Of a DNA stretch of 64,000 nt, positions 38,045 to 46,681 are shown in pieces. The stretch covers positions 1-64,000 of the forward strand of contig CACZHT010000014.1 of NCBI GenBank assembly GCA_902781045.1, read 5' to 3'. A program made the position numbers and the translations under genes. The notes beneath the pieces are model-generated. The model was given only the letters and a program-made list of their open reading frames with translations, was not told the DNA's origin and made no database searches. Positions within the stretch are counted from its first letter, which is position 1; each line of letters starts with the position of its first letter. The stretch comes from an uncultured Bacteroidales bacterium. GTDB lineage: Bacteria; Bacteroidota; Bacteroidia; Bacteroidales; Muribaculaceae.

Positions 38045-38773
38045 ATGAATCGTTTCTATCAACCTGACATAGCCACGACTCTCACGCTGGACGAGGACGA
38101 GTCGCGGCATGCCGTCAAGGTGCTTCGCCTGACCGCCGGCGACCTCATCGAGGTGGTCGACGGCCAGGGCATGTGCTACAGAATGCGCATCACCCTGGCA
38201 CATCCAAAGCGATGCGGTGTCGAGGTGGTCGAGTCAGTTGCCACGCCCACCCACTGGGGGCATCAGATTGTGCTGGCCGTTGCCCCCACCAAGCACATCG
38301 ACCGCCTGGAATGGGCCGTGGAGAAATGCACCGAGATGGGCATTGACCGACTCATCCCCCTGCACGGCCACAACAGCGAGCGCACCGTTGTCAAGACCGA
38401 GCGCCTGCAACGCGTGATGGTCGCGGCGATGAAACAGTCGCTCGGTGCCACCCTGCCACAATGTGACGAGATGACACCGGTCATGCGGGTGATAGAGACC
38501 CCCTTCGACGGCCAGCGATTCATCGCCTACTGCGATGCGATGCTGCCGCGCGAGCAGCGCAAGGTGCTGGCCCGTGAATACAAGGCAGGCAGCGACGTGC
38601 AGGTGCTCATTGGCCCCGAGGGCGACTTCAGCCCCGAAGAGGTCGAGGCGGCCTTGCAGGCCGGGTTCACGCCAGTGACACTGGGCGAGAGCCGTCTGCG
38701 CACCGAGACTGCCGCCGTCATGGCCATCGCCACCATTCACACCGTCGATCAGTTAATAGTTGACAGTTTATAG
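38045..38773 (+). CDS. rsmE: 16S rRNA (uracil-1498-N3)-methyltransferase
   Basis: 242 residues. N-terminal PUA-like domain (~1-70; HAVKVLRL, GDLIEVVDG) and a SPOUT methyltransferase domain with the SAM knot: LIGPEGDFSPEEVE (~190-203) and LGESRLRTETAAVMAI (~217-232). The last residues (LIVDSL) and the stop codon are encoded within a 7-bp repeat array, so the natural C-terminus has been shaped by the repeat. It is followed by kdsA. Confidence 0.93.
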   Translation: MNRFYQPDIATTLTLDEDESRHAVKVLRLTAGDLIEVVDGQGMCYRMRITLAHPKRCGVEVVESVATPTHWGHQIVLAVAPTKHIDRLEWAVEKCTEMGIDRLIPLHGHNSERTVVKTERLQRVMVAAMKQSLGATLPQCDEMTPVMRVIETPFDGQRFIAYCDAMLPREQRKVLAREYKAGSDVQVLIGPEGDFSPEEVEAALQAGFTPVTLGESRLRTETAAVMAIATIHTVDQLIVDSL

Positions 38774-38785
38774 TTAATAGTTTTT
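38751..38785. repeat. Heptanucleotide tandem array, 5 units
   Basis: Units AGTTAAT, AGTTGAC, AGTTTAT, AGTTAAT, AGTTTTT. The first three units encode the last six codons of rsmE and its stop (38771-38773); the rest fills the spacer to kdsA. Confidence 0.8.
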
Positions 38786-38790
38786 GTGTG

Positions 38791-39597
38791 ATGATAAAAC
38801 AACTGACATCTACCGAACAATTTTTTCTGCTTGCCGGTCCTTGCGTGATTGAGGGTGAGCAGATGGCCCTTGACATCGCCGAAAAAGCGATGAACATCAC
38901 TACTCGTCTGGGTATACCCTATGTGTTCAAGGGCAGCTATCGCAAGGCCAACCGCTCACGCATCGACTCGTTCACGGGCATCGGCGACGAGAAGGCACTG
39001 AAAATCCTACGCAAGGTGCGCGAGACCTTCGGCATACCAGTCGTGACCGACATCCACACGGCCGAGGAGGCACCCATCGCAGCCCAATATGTCGACGTGC
39101 TGCAGATACCGGCCTTCCTGTGCCGGCAGACCGACCTACTGGTTGCCGCCGCCCACACCGGCCGCATGGTCAACATCAAGAAGGGTCAGTTCCTCTCGCC
39201 CGAAGCCATGCAGTTTGCCGTGCAGAAGGTGCGAGATGCCGGCAACGACGACGTGGCCATCACCGAGCGCGGCACCACCTTTGGCTACCAGGACCTGATG
39301 GTCGACTTCCGCGGGGTGAAGGTCATGCAGCAGTTTGCTCCCGTCATTGTCGACATCACCCACTCGCTGCAGCAGCCCAACCAGACTCGTGGCGTGACCG
39401 GCGGACTGCCCGAGTTCATTGAGTTGATGGCTCGCGCCAGCATCGCCGTGGGTGCCGACGGTCTGTTCCTGGAGACGCACCAAGACCCCAGCGTGGCCAA
39501 GAGCGACGGAGCCAACATGCTGCGTCTGGACCTGCTTGAAGGCCTGCTCACACGCTGCGCCACACTGCGCCACACCGTCGCCAGTCTGGACCGCTGA
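38791..39597 (+). CDS. kdsA: 3-deoxy-8-phosphooctulonate synthase
   Basis: 268 residues, TIM-barrel enzyme that condenses PEP and arabinose 5-phosphate to KDO 8-phosphate for the LPS core. Family motifs: LLAGPCVIEGE (~13-23), KGSYRKANRS (~49-58), TDIHT, LQIPAFLCRQTDLL, NIKKGQFLSP, ERGTTFGYQDLMVDFR, and LETHQDPS. The Cys in AGPCVIE and the metal-type motifs suggest the usual enzyme. The start is the ATG at 38791, just after a GTG at 38788. The reader should link it with lpxH and lptD as LPS functions. Confidence 0.95.
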   Translation: MIKQLTSTEQFFLLAGPCVIEGEQMALDIAEKAMNITTRLGIPYVFKGSYRKANRSRIDSFTGIGDEKALKILRKVRETFGIPVVTDIHTAEEAPIAAQYVDVLQIPAFLCRQTDLLVAAAHTGRMVNIKKGQFLSPEAMQFAVQKVRDAGNDDVAITERGTTFGYQDLMVDFRGVKVMQQFAPVIVDITHSLQQPNQTRGVTGGLPEFIELMARASIAVGADGLFLETHQDPSVAKSDGANMLRLDLLEGLLTRCATLRHTVASLDR

Positions 39598-39679
39598 ACC
39601 TCCAAATCATGAACGAGAGACAACAGACCACAGTTCACCTCCGAGCCGGCACAGTTGCTGCAGTGGGGCAGACATAACG

Positions 39680-39745
39680 ACAAAAGGACAAACCAAATGC
39701 CGCAATCAACGACAAAAGGACACGGCATTAGGTTTGTTGTTTTGT
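39680..39745 (+). terminator. Probable kdsA terminator with 15-bp direct repeat
   Basis: Arms 39680-39702 and 39723-39745 pair at 20 of 23 positions (core ACCAAATGCCG with CGGCATTAGGT); the right arm ends in a T-rich TGTTGTTTTGT. A 15-bp direct repeat, AACGACAAAAGGACA, occurs at 39676-39690 and again in the loop at 39708-39722, so either copy could pair with the right arm. Confidence 0.6.
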
Positions 39746-39897
39746 GCTCATGACTTTAGCCCCAGTAGCACCTCAAAAATTATTTTTTCGCGGGAGTGTG
39801 CGCCCCTGTCTCACAACGGCAACGCACATTAGCGCAAAAGAGCGTGATTTTCAAGTTTTTTTAGAACTCAAATGAGGTGTGTGCCACAAAAAAAACT

Positions 39898-39905
39898 TAC
39901 CTTTG
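39898..39905 (+). promoter_or_regulatory. Putative -7 promoter element of the TPR gene
   Basis: Reads TACCTTTG, about 108 nt before the ATG at 40013. A second match (TAACTTTG, 39993-40000) is only 12 nt from the ATG, so the upstream one is the better candidate. Confidence 0.4.
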
Positions 39906-40012
39906 CAAGATATTTTCGTCGTTGTGCCAGAAGCCGCCGATTTTGTGTTCTTTTTTAAACCTTATCGTGCTTTTGCGCCTCTAACAAAAAAATAACTTTG
40001 CAAAACAACATA

Positions 40013-41638
40013 ATGACAATGAAAAGAATCCTTTGGGCAGCCATGCTTGCCCTGTGTGTCATCCAGTTGTCGGCCCAGACAGCCGATGATGACGAACGTG
40101 TGCGCCAGCGCATACAGACCGCCGTCATGGAGGTCTATGACAAGGCGGTAGCTGAGAATCCAGAAGACTATGACACGCGCTTTGCCCGCGCCAACCAGCT
40201 CTATCTCAACGGCGAATATCAGAAAGCCCTCGCCGATGCCGACATCGTGCTGAGCCAGCTGCCGGCCAAGGAGAAAGAGATGCAGTTTGACACTCACATG
40301 CTGCGTGCCCGCGCCCTGGCCGACATGGGCAAGTATGAGGACGAGGTCGAGGCCCTGCAGGCCGCCGCCGCCATCAATCCCCGCTCGATGGCACTGATTG
40401 ACCTCATGGGCAAGGCCAGCTTCAACCTGGGCGACATGGATGCGGCCGAGCAGAACTTCAAGACCATCCTGCGCGACACGCCCATGAACTATGACGCCCA
40501 CTACTGGCTGGCCCGCGTCGAGGTGGCTCGCAACAACTATGGCAAGGCCTACGACTATTGCGACAAGGCGGTGAACCTGTTCACCGCCAACCCCCAGGTC
40601 TACCTCAACCGTGCCGACATCCTGCTGCGCTCGCAGCAATATGAGCAGGCAGCCCAAGACATGGTCTCGGCCTTGAGCGTGGGCAATGATGAGGGCAAAG
40701 CCATGCGTGCACTCATCGACATGAGCGATGAGCACTATGACGTGGTGATGAACATCCTGTCGTCGAGCAGCGACCAGGCTCCACGAGTGGGTATGTTCCA
40801 ATATGTACGCGCCATGATAGCCATGCGCCAGAACCACTATGGCCAGGCATTGTGGAGCCTGAACCGCATCATCGACAACCAGCTCTATGACTACCACAGC
40901 ATCTACTACTACCAGGCCCGCTGCCTGTTTGAGCTGGGCAAGTATGACGAAGCGCTGGCATCTGCCAACAAGGCCATAGCCATGCTTGACGAGAAAGCAC
41001 TCGACTACTATATCCTCAAGGCTCGCATCGAGCAGTGCCTCAAGCAGACCGACGCTGCCCAAGCCACCCTGGACCAAGCGGCCAAGATGGTTCCGGACAG
41101 CAAGGAGGTGATGCTTGCCCAGGCTCGTCTGTTGACCGACCTTCGTGCCGACCAGAAGGCCCTTGATAAGCTGTCTGCCCTGCTCAAGGTTCACCCCAAG
41201 CATGCCGAGGCCCTGCTGCTCAAGGGCTGGATACAGAAGTACCGTCAGAACAACCCCACAGCCGCCACCAAGACCTTCGCTCAAGTGCTGGACTGCGGCT
41301 GCGACATGAACAGTATGCGAGGCTTTGCCCTGCATGAGCTGGGCCGCGCCGACGAGGCTCGCCAGTGGGCCAACCAGATTATTCAGGACAATAGGATTGT
41401 TGGTGGTCAGAGCTATGTCATCGCCTCGGCACTGCTGAGCTGCATCGGCGACTTCGATGCCGGTGACAAGGACAAGTCGATTGACTACCTGCGCAGTGCG
41501 TTGGCCAACGGCTACGGGAGCGTGCATGAGCTGATGGACAACGAGACACCCTACGTCAACCTCAAGCTCGTGCGCCGTTACCCGAACTTTCTGACCCTGA
41601 TAGAGCAGAACAGCTCGAACTTCCAGGTCAAACGATAG
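40013..41638 (+). CDS. Secreted tetratricopeptide repeat protein
   Basis: 541 residues. Signal peptide (MKRILWAAMLALCVIQLSAQ) after which nearly the whole chain is helical pairs of TPR type: for example NPEDYDTRFARANQLYLNGEYQKALADADIV, NPRSMALIDLMGKASFNLGDMDAAEQNFKTIL, YDYHSIYYYQARCLFELGKYDEALASANKAI. I count at least eight repeats. Probable scaffold in the periplasm or outer membrane; no enzyme motifs. The frame is open from a TTG at 39998; ATGs at 40013 and 40019 both lead directly into the signal peptide. It precedes tamL by 34 bp and may be co-transcribed with it. Confidence 0.85.
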   Translation: MTMKRILWAAMLALCVIQLSAQTADDDERVRQRIQTAVMEVYDKAVAENPEDYDTRFARANQLYLNGEYQKALADADIVLSQLPAKEKEMQFDTHMLRARALADMGKYEDEVEALQAAAAINPRSMALIDLMGKASFNLGDMDAAEQNFKTILRDTPMNYDAHYWLARVEVARNNYGKAYDYCDKAVNLFTANPQVYLNRADILLRSQQYEQAAQDMVSALSVGNDEGKAMRALIDMSDEHYDVVMNILSSSSDQAPRVGMFQYVRAMIAMRQNHYGQALWSLNRIIDNQLYDYHSIYYYQARCLFELGKYDEALASANKAIAMLDEKALDYYILKARIEQCLKQTDAAQATLDQAAKMVPDSKEVMLAQARLLTDLRADQKALDKLSALLKVHPKHAEALLLKGWIQKYRQNNPTAATKTFAQVLDCGCDMNSMRGFALHELGRADEARQWANQIIQDNRIVGGQSYVIASALLSCIGDFDAGDKDKSIDYLRSALANGYGSVHELMDNETPYVNLKLVRRYPNFLTLIEQNSSNFQVKR

Positions 41639-41671
41639 TTAAAAGTATATAGTTAACAGTCAATAGTTAAA
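41637..41671. repeat. Heptanucleotide tandem array, 5 units
   Basis: Units AGTTAAA, AGTATAT, AGTTAAC, AGTCAAT, AGTTAAA. It starts inside the stop codon of the TPR gene (41636-41638) and fills the spacer to tamL. Confidence 0.75.
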
Positions 41672-41672
41672 G

Positions 41673-44045
41673 TTGGTTTTGTCGCAAGGCAAGAACACAA
41701 CCGCTTGGTCGAGGCAACGACTCGGACAATGGGCACTGTGCATAGTGCACTGTGCGCTGTGCATTGTCGCCGTGTCGTGTGCCTCGACAAAGCATGTTCC
41801 CCCTGGACAGTTGTTGCTTGACCGCACCCGCATCCACATCAATGACGCTCAGCAACACAAGGATGTCGTCGCGTCGGACTTGTCCAACTATCTGCGGCAG
41901 ACCGAGAATCACAAGGTGCTGGGCGGGATGAAGCTGCAACTGGCCATCTACAACCTGAGCGGTCGCGACTCCAGCAACTGGTTTAACCGCTGGATTCAGC
42001 GAGTGGGCTCGCCCCCTGTCATCTACGACAGCACACTCACCGAGGCCAGTGCCCACCAGCTGAACATGGCCTTGCGCAACCGGGGATACATGAACAACGA
42101 GGTGACCTATCATGTGGAGGCCGACAGTGTCAAGCGCAAGGCTCGTGTCGACTATGACATCACGCTGGGCGACCCCTATCGCATCCGTTCGATTGCCTTT
42201 AACATCAGTGACGACTCGCTGCGGCACATCATCCTGGCCGACACTGCCATGGCTCCCATCCATGTGGGTTCGTTGCTCGACCACAACAAGCTGGACCAAT
42301 GGCGGCAAGAAATCACTCAGAGTCTGCGCCGCCACGGCTACTATGCCTTCGGCAAGGAATATGTGACCTTTGACGCCGACACGGCAGCCGGCTCGCTTGA
42401 GGTCGACCTCACGCTCAACACACGCCTGCCCTATCACAGCGATCGCATGCCCTACTACACCGAGCACCGCCCATTCTATGTGCGCAATGTGACCTACATC
42501 ACCAACTTTGACCCCGTGCTGATGCACGACCACTACTTTGCGCCCGACACCACCCACTATGGTGGCCTGACCATACTGCACAATCACGAGACCTACTTGC
42601 GCTCTAAGGTCATCGACGAGTGCAACTTCATCACCCCAGGCCAGAAGTACAACGCCGCCGATATCGACCGCACCTACAAGGCACTTGGGCGCCTGGGCAT
42701 CATCCGCTTCATCAACATCGACATGCGCCCTGTGGGCGAGGTGGACGGCAAGATTTGGCTGGACGCGTTCGTGCTGCTTCAGCCCGACAAGTCACAGGCC
42801 ATCTCGGTCTCGCTCGAGGGGACAAACAGTGAGGGCGACCTGGGATTCGGCATCGGGCTAGACTACCAGCATCGCAACCTCATCAAGGGCTCAGAGAAGC
42901 TCAACGCCAAGTTCCGCATGAGTTATGAGAGCCTGTCAGGCAACCTCAACGGGCTGATCAACAACAACTACTCGGAGTATGCCGCCGAGGTGGGCATCAC
43001 CTATCCCAAATTCAAATTTCCGTTCTTGTCCAAGGAGTTCAAGCGCAAGATTCAAGCGTCGACCGAGTTGGCCGCCAGCTTCAACTACCAGACCCGCCCC
43101 GAGTACACCCGCATCATCGCCGGTGCCGCCTGGCGATATATCTGGAGTGAGCAGCAAGCCCGCTTGCGCCACACCTTTAATCTGGTGGACCTGAACTATG
43201 TGTACTTGCCCAAGAGCCGCATCAACTTTCTGGACAGCATCTCCAATCCACTGCTGCGCTACAGCTATGAGAATCACTTCATCATGCGCATGGGCTATAA
43301 CTTCTACAAGACCAACAAGGTGCAACCAGGACCGCTGAACCGCGGCTTTCAGAGCAACCTCTATACCATCCGTGCCGCCGCCGAGACCGCCGGCAACCTG
43401 CTCTATGGCATCTCGAAGATTACCGGACAGAAGCATGAGGCCGATGACTCCTACAAGGTGTTCGGCATTCGTTACTCGCAGTATGTCAAAGCCGAGGCCG
43501 ACTATGCTTTCACCCACTTCTTTAATCCCCGCCATTCAGTGGCCTTTCACGTGGGTGCCGGCATAGCTGTGCCCTACGGCAACAGCACGGTGCTTCCGTT
43601 CGAGAAACGCTTCTATGCCGGTGGAGCCAATGGCGTGCGCGGATGGGGTGTGCGCACACTGGGGCCTGGCAGCTTCAATGCCTCCAAGTCGCAAAGTCGA
43701 TTCATCCATCAGTGCGGTGACATCCGCCTGGACCTGAACCTGGAATATCGCGCCAAACTCTTCTGGGTCATCGAGCTGGGTCTGTTTATCGATGCGGGCA
43801 ACATCTGGACCATCCGCGACTACGAGAACCAGCCAGGCGGAGTGTTCAGGTTCAACAAATTCTATGAGCAGATAGCACTAGCCTATGGTCTTGGCATCCG
43901 CCTGGACTTCAACTACTTTCTGTTGCGCGTCGACATGGGCATGAAAGCGCACAACCCCGCCTCGGACCAGGAGCCTTGGCCTCTGACCCACCCTCGCTTC
44001 AAGCGCGACAGCGAGTTCCACTTCTCGGTGGGCTACCCCTTCTGA
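41673..44045 (+). CDS. tamL: TamA-like outer membrane lipoprotein TamL
   Basis: 790 residues. Omp85-superfamily protein thought to insert outer-membrane proteins with TamB in Bacteroidetes. Lipoprotein signal with lipobox VAVSC, then POTRA-like regions (~55-330; YNLSGRDSSNWFNRWIQRVGSPPVIYD is the TamL signature) and a C-terminal barrel (~380-790) with the RFYAGGANGVRGW motif (VRG core of Omp85). The only in-frame start codons after the upstream stop (41664-41666) are TTGs at 41673 and 41679. The hydrophobic core of the signal (WALCIVHCALCIVAV) is encoded by a 7-bp repeat. No tamB is adjacent; the next gene is convergent. Confidence 0.85.
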   Translation: MVLSQGKNTTAWSRQRLGQWALCIVHCALCIVAVSCASTKHVPPGQLLLDRTRIHINDAQQHKDVVASDLSNYLRQTENHKVLGGMKLQLAIYNLSGRDSSNWFNRWIQRVGSPPVIYDSTLTEASAHQLNMALRNRGYMNNEVTYHVEADSVKRKARVDYDITLGDPYRIRSIAFNISDDSLRHIILADTAMAPIHVGSLLDHNKLDQWRQEITQSLRRHGYYAFGKEYVTFDADTAAGSLEVDLTLNTRLPYHSDRMPYYTEHRPFYVRNVTYITNFDPVLMHDHYFAPDTTHYGGLTILHNHETYLRSKVIDECNFITPGQKYNAADIDRTYKALGRLGIIRFINIDMRPVGEVDGKIWLDAFVLLQPDKSQAISVSLEGTNSEGDLGFGIGLDYQHRNLIKGSEKLNAKFRMSYESLSGNLNGLINNNYSEYAAEVGITYPKFKFPFLSKEFKRKIQASTELAASFNYQTRPEYTRIIAGAAWRYIWSEQQARLRHTFNLVDLNYVYLPKSRINFLDSISNPLLRYSYENHFIMRMGYNFYKTNKVQPGPLNRGFQSNLYTIRAAAETAGNLLYGISKITGQKHEADDSYKVFGIRYSQYVKAEADYAFTHFFNPRHSVAFHVGAGIAVPYGNSTVLPFEKRFYAGGANGVRGWGVRTLGPGSFNASKSQSRFIHQCGDIRLDLNLEYRAKLFWVIELGLFIDAGNIWTIRDYENQPGGVFRFNKFYEQIALAYGLGIRLDFNYFLLRVDMGMKAHNPASDQEPWPLTHPRFKRDSEFHFSVGYPF
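41732..41766. repeat. Heptanucleotide tandem array inside the tamL signal sequence
   Basis: Five 7-bp units: GCACTGT, GCATAGT, GCACTGT, GCGCTGT, GCATTGT. Because three units equal seven codons, it encodes a seven-residue peptide repeat (ALCIVHC ALCIV). Unit family matches 18104-18131 in reverse complement. Any change of one unit would shift the tamL frame. Confidence 0.85.
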
Positions 44046-44106
44046 GCTGCTGAGGCGCGTCAGAAATCAGAAAAAACTTATCGGAATGTTGCACACTCTG
44101 TGACGG

Positions 44107-45435
44107 TCAATCGTCGGAGGGTGCTTCTGTGAGTCCGGCAGGAACGCCGAAGTCGGCCTGATTGATGCGTTCGGGCAGGATGTCAATGGCCTGCCTGCGA
44201 TACTCCTCGCGAATCAGTGCCAGCGGGTCGCGCTTGGCATAGTGACGCATGCGACGGTAGCGGCGCCGACAGATGAACCGCTCGACCACGTAGGCCAGCA
44301 CAAACATCACGCCCGTGAGCACCCACAGCATGAAGTAGGCAGTGGACTGCTGCTCGAGTGTGGCACCACCCGACTGCATCTGCACGTAAGCATTGACAGC
44401 CCAGGTCGAGGGGATGAAATTACCCACGATGAGCCACAGCGGACTCATGCTGCACCGTGGCCATGAGATGCCCGAAAGAAAGACAAAAATCACTGAAGTG
44501 AACACCAGAGCGATGAAAGTGGACTCACGGTCGTTGACAAAGATTTTCATTGCCTGTCCCATGAACGATGAGGCCAGCAAGAACGGCAGAGCCAGCACCA
44601 GAATCGAGCGCAAGTCACCCACCTGGGGAAAGTCGAAGAACTTGGGTGCAATAACCAAGGTATAGACAGTGGGAATGATATAAATCATCCAGTAGCAGAG
44701 CGACTTGCCCAGTATGGATGCCGCCACACCGGCCGGTATCTCAAGCGGATCGACCCCCTGGTTGTGCAGACGACGCTCACGGCTGCCGCCATGCAGCATG
44801 CAGATGCCCAGCAACATGCTCTGCTGCAACACCAGAATAAAGATGGCAGGCAAGATGGCCGATGCCAGTCCCATGCTCGTGTTGCCCAATGCCACCTGCT
44901 CGTTGTTTATAGTACCCGGTGATATGTTGACCGGCACAACACTGAGGCGCTGGTGCAACAACTGCGAATTGAACGCCTGCTGGACGTTGGTGACTGCAAT
45001 GAGTATCTGCTTGTAGCGGAACATCAACCCCATGTCGCAATAGACCTCGACGTGCGCCTGCTCGCCACGGTGAATAGTGCGGCCATAGCCCCCGGCAAAG
45101 CGAATGATGCCATAGCACTGCTTGTCGTTGAGGGCGCGCCGCGCCTCTTCGATGCTGGAGGCATACTGCACAACGCACACCTCGGGCGTGGCATCAAGGG
45201 CACGGGCAAACTGCCGGCTGTCGGACGAGCGATCCTCATCGACGACCACTACCGCCACATCATGGGCAGTCTCAGGATTATAAATGAGCGCATACAGCAC
45301 TGGATAGACCAAACACAAGACGAGGAAAAAGATAATCACACCCTCGTCGTGAAACGAGAACCAAATCTCACGCTTCCACACCCTGAACAGGTCGTAGAAC
45401 CAGCGCACCACAGGATTGTTGCGACGGTCACTCAT
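44107..45435 (-). CDS. ABC-2 type permease subunit, distal of a pair
   Basis: 442 residues. ABC-2 permease (YhhJ/YbhR branch): one N-terminal helix (~28-48), a large periplasmic domain (~55-180; ARALDATPEVCVVQYASSIEEARRALND), five more helices (~200-390), and a polar C-terminal tail. The motif FLSGISWPRCSMSPLWLIVGNFIPSTWAVN is typical of this branch. The ATG at 45435 overlaps the stop of the partner permease by 4 nt. Tail residues (~395-442) are unusually long and basic (RRRYRRMRHYAKRDP). Works with the partner, HlyD and TolC genes upstream; no ATP-binding subunit is encoded next to it. Confidence 0.85.
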   Translation of the reverse strand: MSDRRNNPVVRWFYDLFRVWKREIWFSFHDEGVIIFFLVLCLVYPVLYALIYNPETAHDVAVVVVDEDRSSDSRQFARALDATPEVCVVQYASSIEEARRALNDKQCYGIIRFAGGYGRTIHRGEQAHVEVYCDMGLMFRYKQILIAVTNVQQAFNSQLLHQRLSVVPVNISPGTINNEQVALGNTSMGLASAILPAIFILVLQQSMLLGICMLHGGSRERRLHNQGVDPLEIPAGVAASILGKSLCYWMIYIIPTVYTLVIAPKFFDFPQVGDLRSILVLALPFLLASSFMGQAMKIFVNDRESTFIALVFTSVIFVFLSGISWPRCSMSPLWLIVGNFIPSTWAVNAYVQMQSGGATLEQQSTAYFMLWVLTGVMFVLAYVVERFICRRRYRRMRHYAKRDPLALIREEYRRQAIDILPERINQADFGVPAGLTEAPSDD

Positions 45436-46598
45436 GGCACATAGACAGGATTGATGCACTCACGCTTGAGGCGCCATAACAATGGCCACGGCGCAGCGAT
45501 GAAAGCAATGAGCGCAACATAATACAAACGAGAATAATAGAACGGAATACCGTTCAGCGCCTGATCAATCGAGAGCAGGAAATAGTACTTGATGGGCACC
45601 ACACATCCCAAGGCATGAACCCAGGGATACATCGCCTCGGCCGGCAACGAGAAGCCACAGAACGAGAACGAGAGCATACCCAAAAGGGTACATAGGGTGG
45701 TGCCATAGCGGAAGTTGGGTGCGATGCACATCATCGTCAGAGCAAAGCCCTGATTGGCCAGCACAAACAGCGGCATGGCCAGAATCATGTGCCACGGATT
45801 GCAGTTGAGCGGCAGGCCATAAACACGATACATCAAGAACTGAATCATCCACCCCGTGCAAGTGAAGATGAAGGTGTGTGGAGTCAGCTTGCCGAACAGC
45901 ACGAACTCTATCGACCGTCCAGCCGAGTCGATCCACTCGCGGCAGGTGCCATACTTGAGCTCGGTGCCGATACTGAAAGTGGTGGTGAGCATGATGAACA
46001 ACGCCAACAGGCACGGGATGAACGACATGTTGAGGTAGTAGCTATAGTTCAGCCAAGGGTTGTTCAACGAATGCACTTGTGTCAGGATGGGCTGCAACAG
46101 GGTCATCACCCCACGGTCGGTGAGCAAGCCAGTAGCATCAAGCGTGGTCTTGGCTATAGCCCCATTGGCCAGCATGGTGATGGTCTTGAAGCCCTTGTAC
46201 TGAATCGATGCAGGCGGGAAGTAGGCATAGTTGACATAGTAGCTCACCACCGGCTCCTGCCCACTCAAGGCCTTGTGCTCGAGACGGTCGGGAATGAGAA
46301 TGAAGCCATAGATGTCGCCACGCTGCACCGCATCGAGCGCGGCACGGTAGTCAGTGTAGTGGTCCACGATGTCGACCTGCTGCATGCCCATGAGGTTGCG
46401 CTCGATGCGGCGCGACACCATCGAGTTGTCAAGGTCGACGATGCCCACCGGCACACGATGGATGGTGCCCGCCTTCATGAGTTCGAGAAGAAAGATGGCA
46501 CACAGGATGGGCGCCACTATCATCACCAACCAGTAGAGCTGGCGCCGCACCAGCTGCACCAGTCCACGCTTGATTGACTCGTTGAAGAACAACCTCAT
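45432..46598 (-). CDS. ABC-2 type permease subunit, proximal of a pair
   Basis: 388 residues from the ATG at 46598 (an ATG at 46607, three codons earlier, lies in a repeat). Same layout as its partner: N-terminal helix (~17-40), large periplasmic loop (~45-170; IVDLDNSMVSRRIERNLMGMQQVDIVDHYTDYRAALDAV), then five helices and GFSLPAEAMYPWVHALGCVVPIKYYFLLSIDQALNG. Forms the inner-membrane channel of a tripartite exporter with HlyD and TolC. Substrate unknown. Confidence 0.85.
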   Translation of the reverse strand: MRLFFNESIKRGLVQLVRRQLYWLVMIVAPILCAIFLLELMKAGTIHRVPVGIVDLDNSMVSRRIERNLMGMQQVDIVDHYTDYRAALDAVQRGDIYGFILIPDRLEHKALSGQEPVVSYYVNYAYFPPASIQYKGFKTITMLANGAIAKTTLDATGLLTDRGVMTLLQPILTQVHSLNNPWLNYSYYLNMSFIPCLLALFIMLTTTFSIGTELKYGTCREWIDSAGRSIEFVLFGKLTPHTFIFTCTGWMIQFLMYRVYGLPLNCNPWHMILAMPLFVLANQGFALTMMCIAPNFRYGTTLCTLLGMLSFSFCGFSLPAEAMYPWVHALGCVVPIKYYFLLSIDQALNGIPFYYSRLYYVALIAFIAAPWPLLWRLKRECINPVYVP

Positions 46599-46600
46599 TA

Positions 46601-46663
46601 TAGACATTAGACTTTAGACGTTAGACGTTGGACGTTAGATGATAGACATTGGACGTTAGACGT
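46601..46663. repeat. Heptanucleotide tandem array, 9 units
   Basis: Nine unbroken 7-bp units with consensus TAGACGT (variants TAGACAT, TAGACTT, TGGACGT, TAGATGA). It fills most of the 83-bp spacer between hlyD and the proximal permease. Confidence 0.9.
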
Positions 46664-46681
46664 ATAATCGAAGACTCGAGA

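Larger units (their letters stand above)
39598..40012. other. 415-bp intergenic region between kdsA and the TPR gene
   Basis: I see no gene here. It holds the imperfect hairpin at 39680-39745 and two TAnnTTTG elements (39898-39905 and 39993-40000). The rest is AT-rich single-copy sequence. Confidence 0.7.

Noticed and set aside
39993..40000. TAACTTTG as the main TPR-gene promoter.
   Set aside because: It would leave almost no leader before the ATG; the upstream TACCTTTG at 39898-39905 is more plausible.
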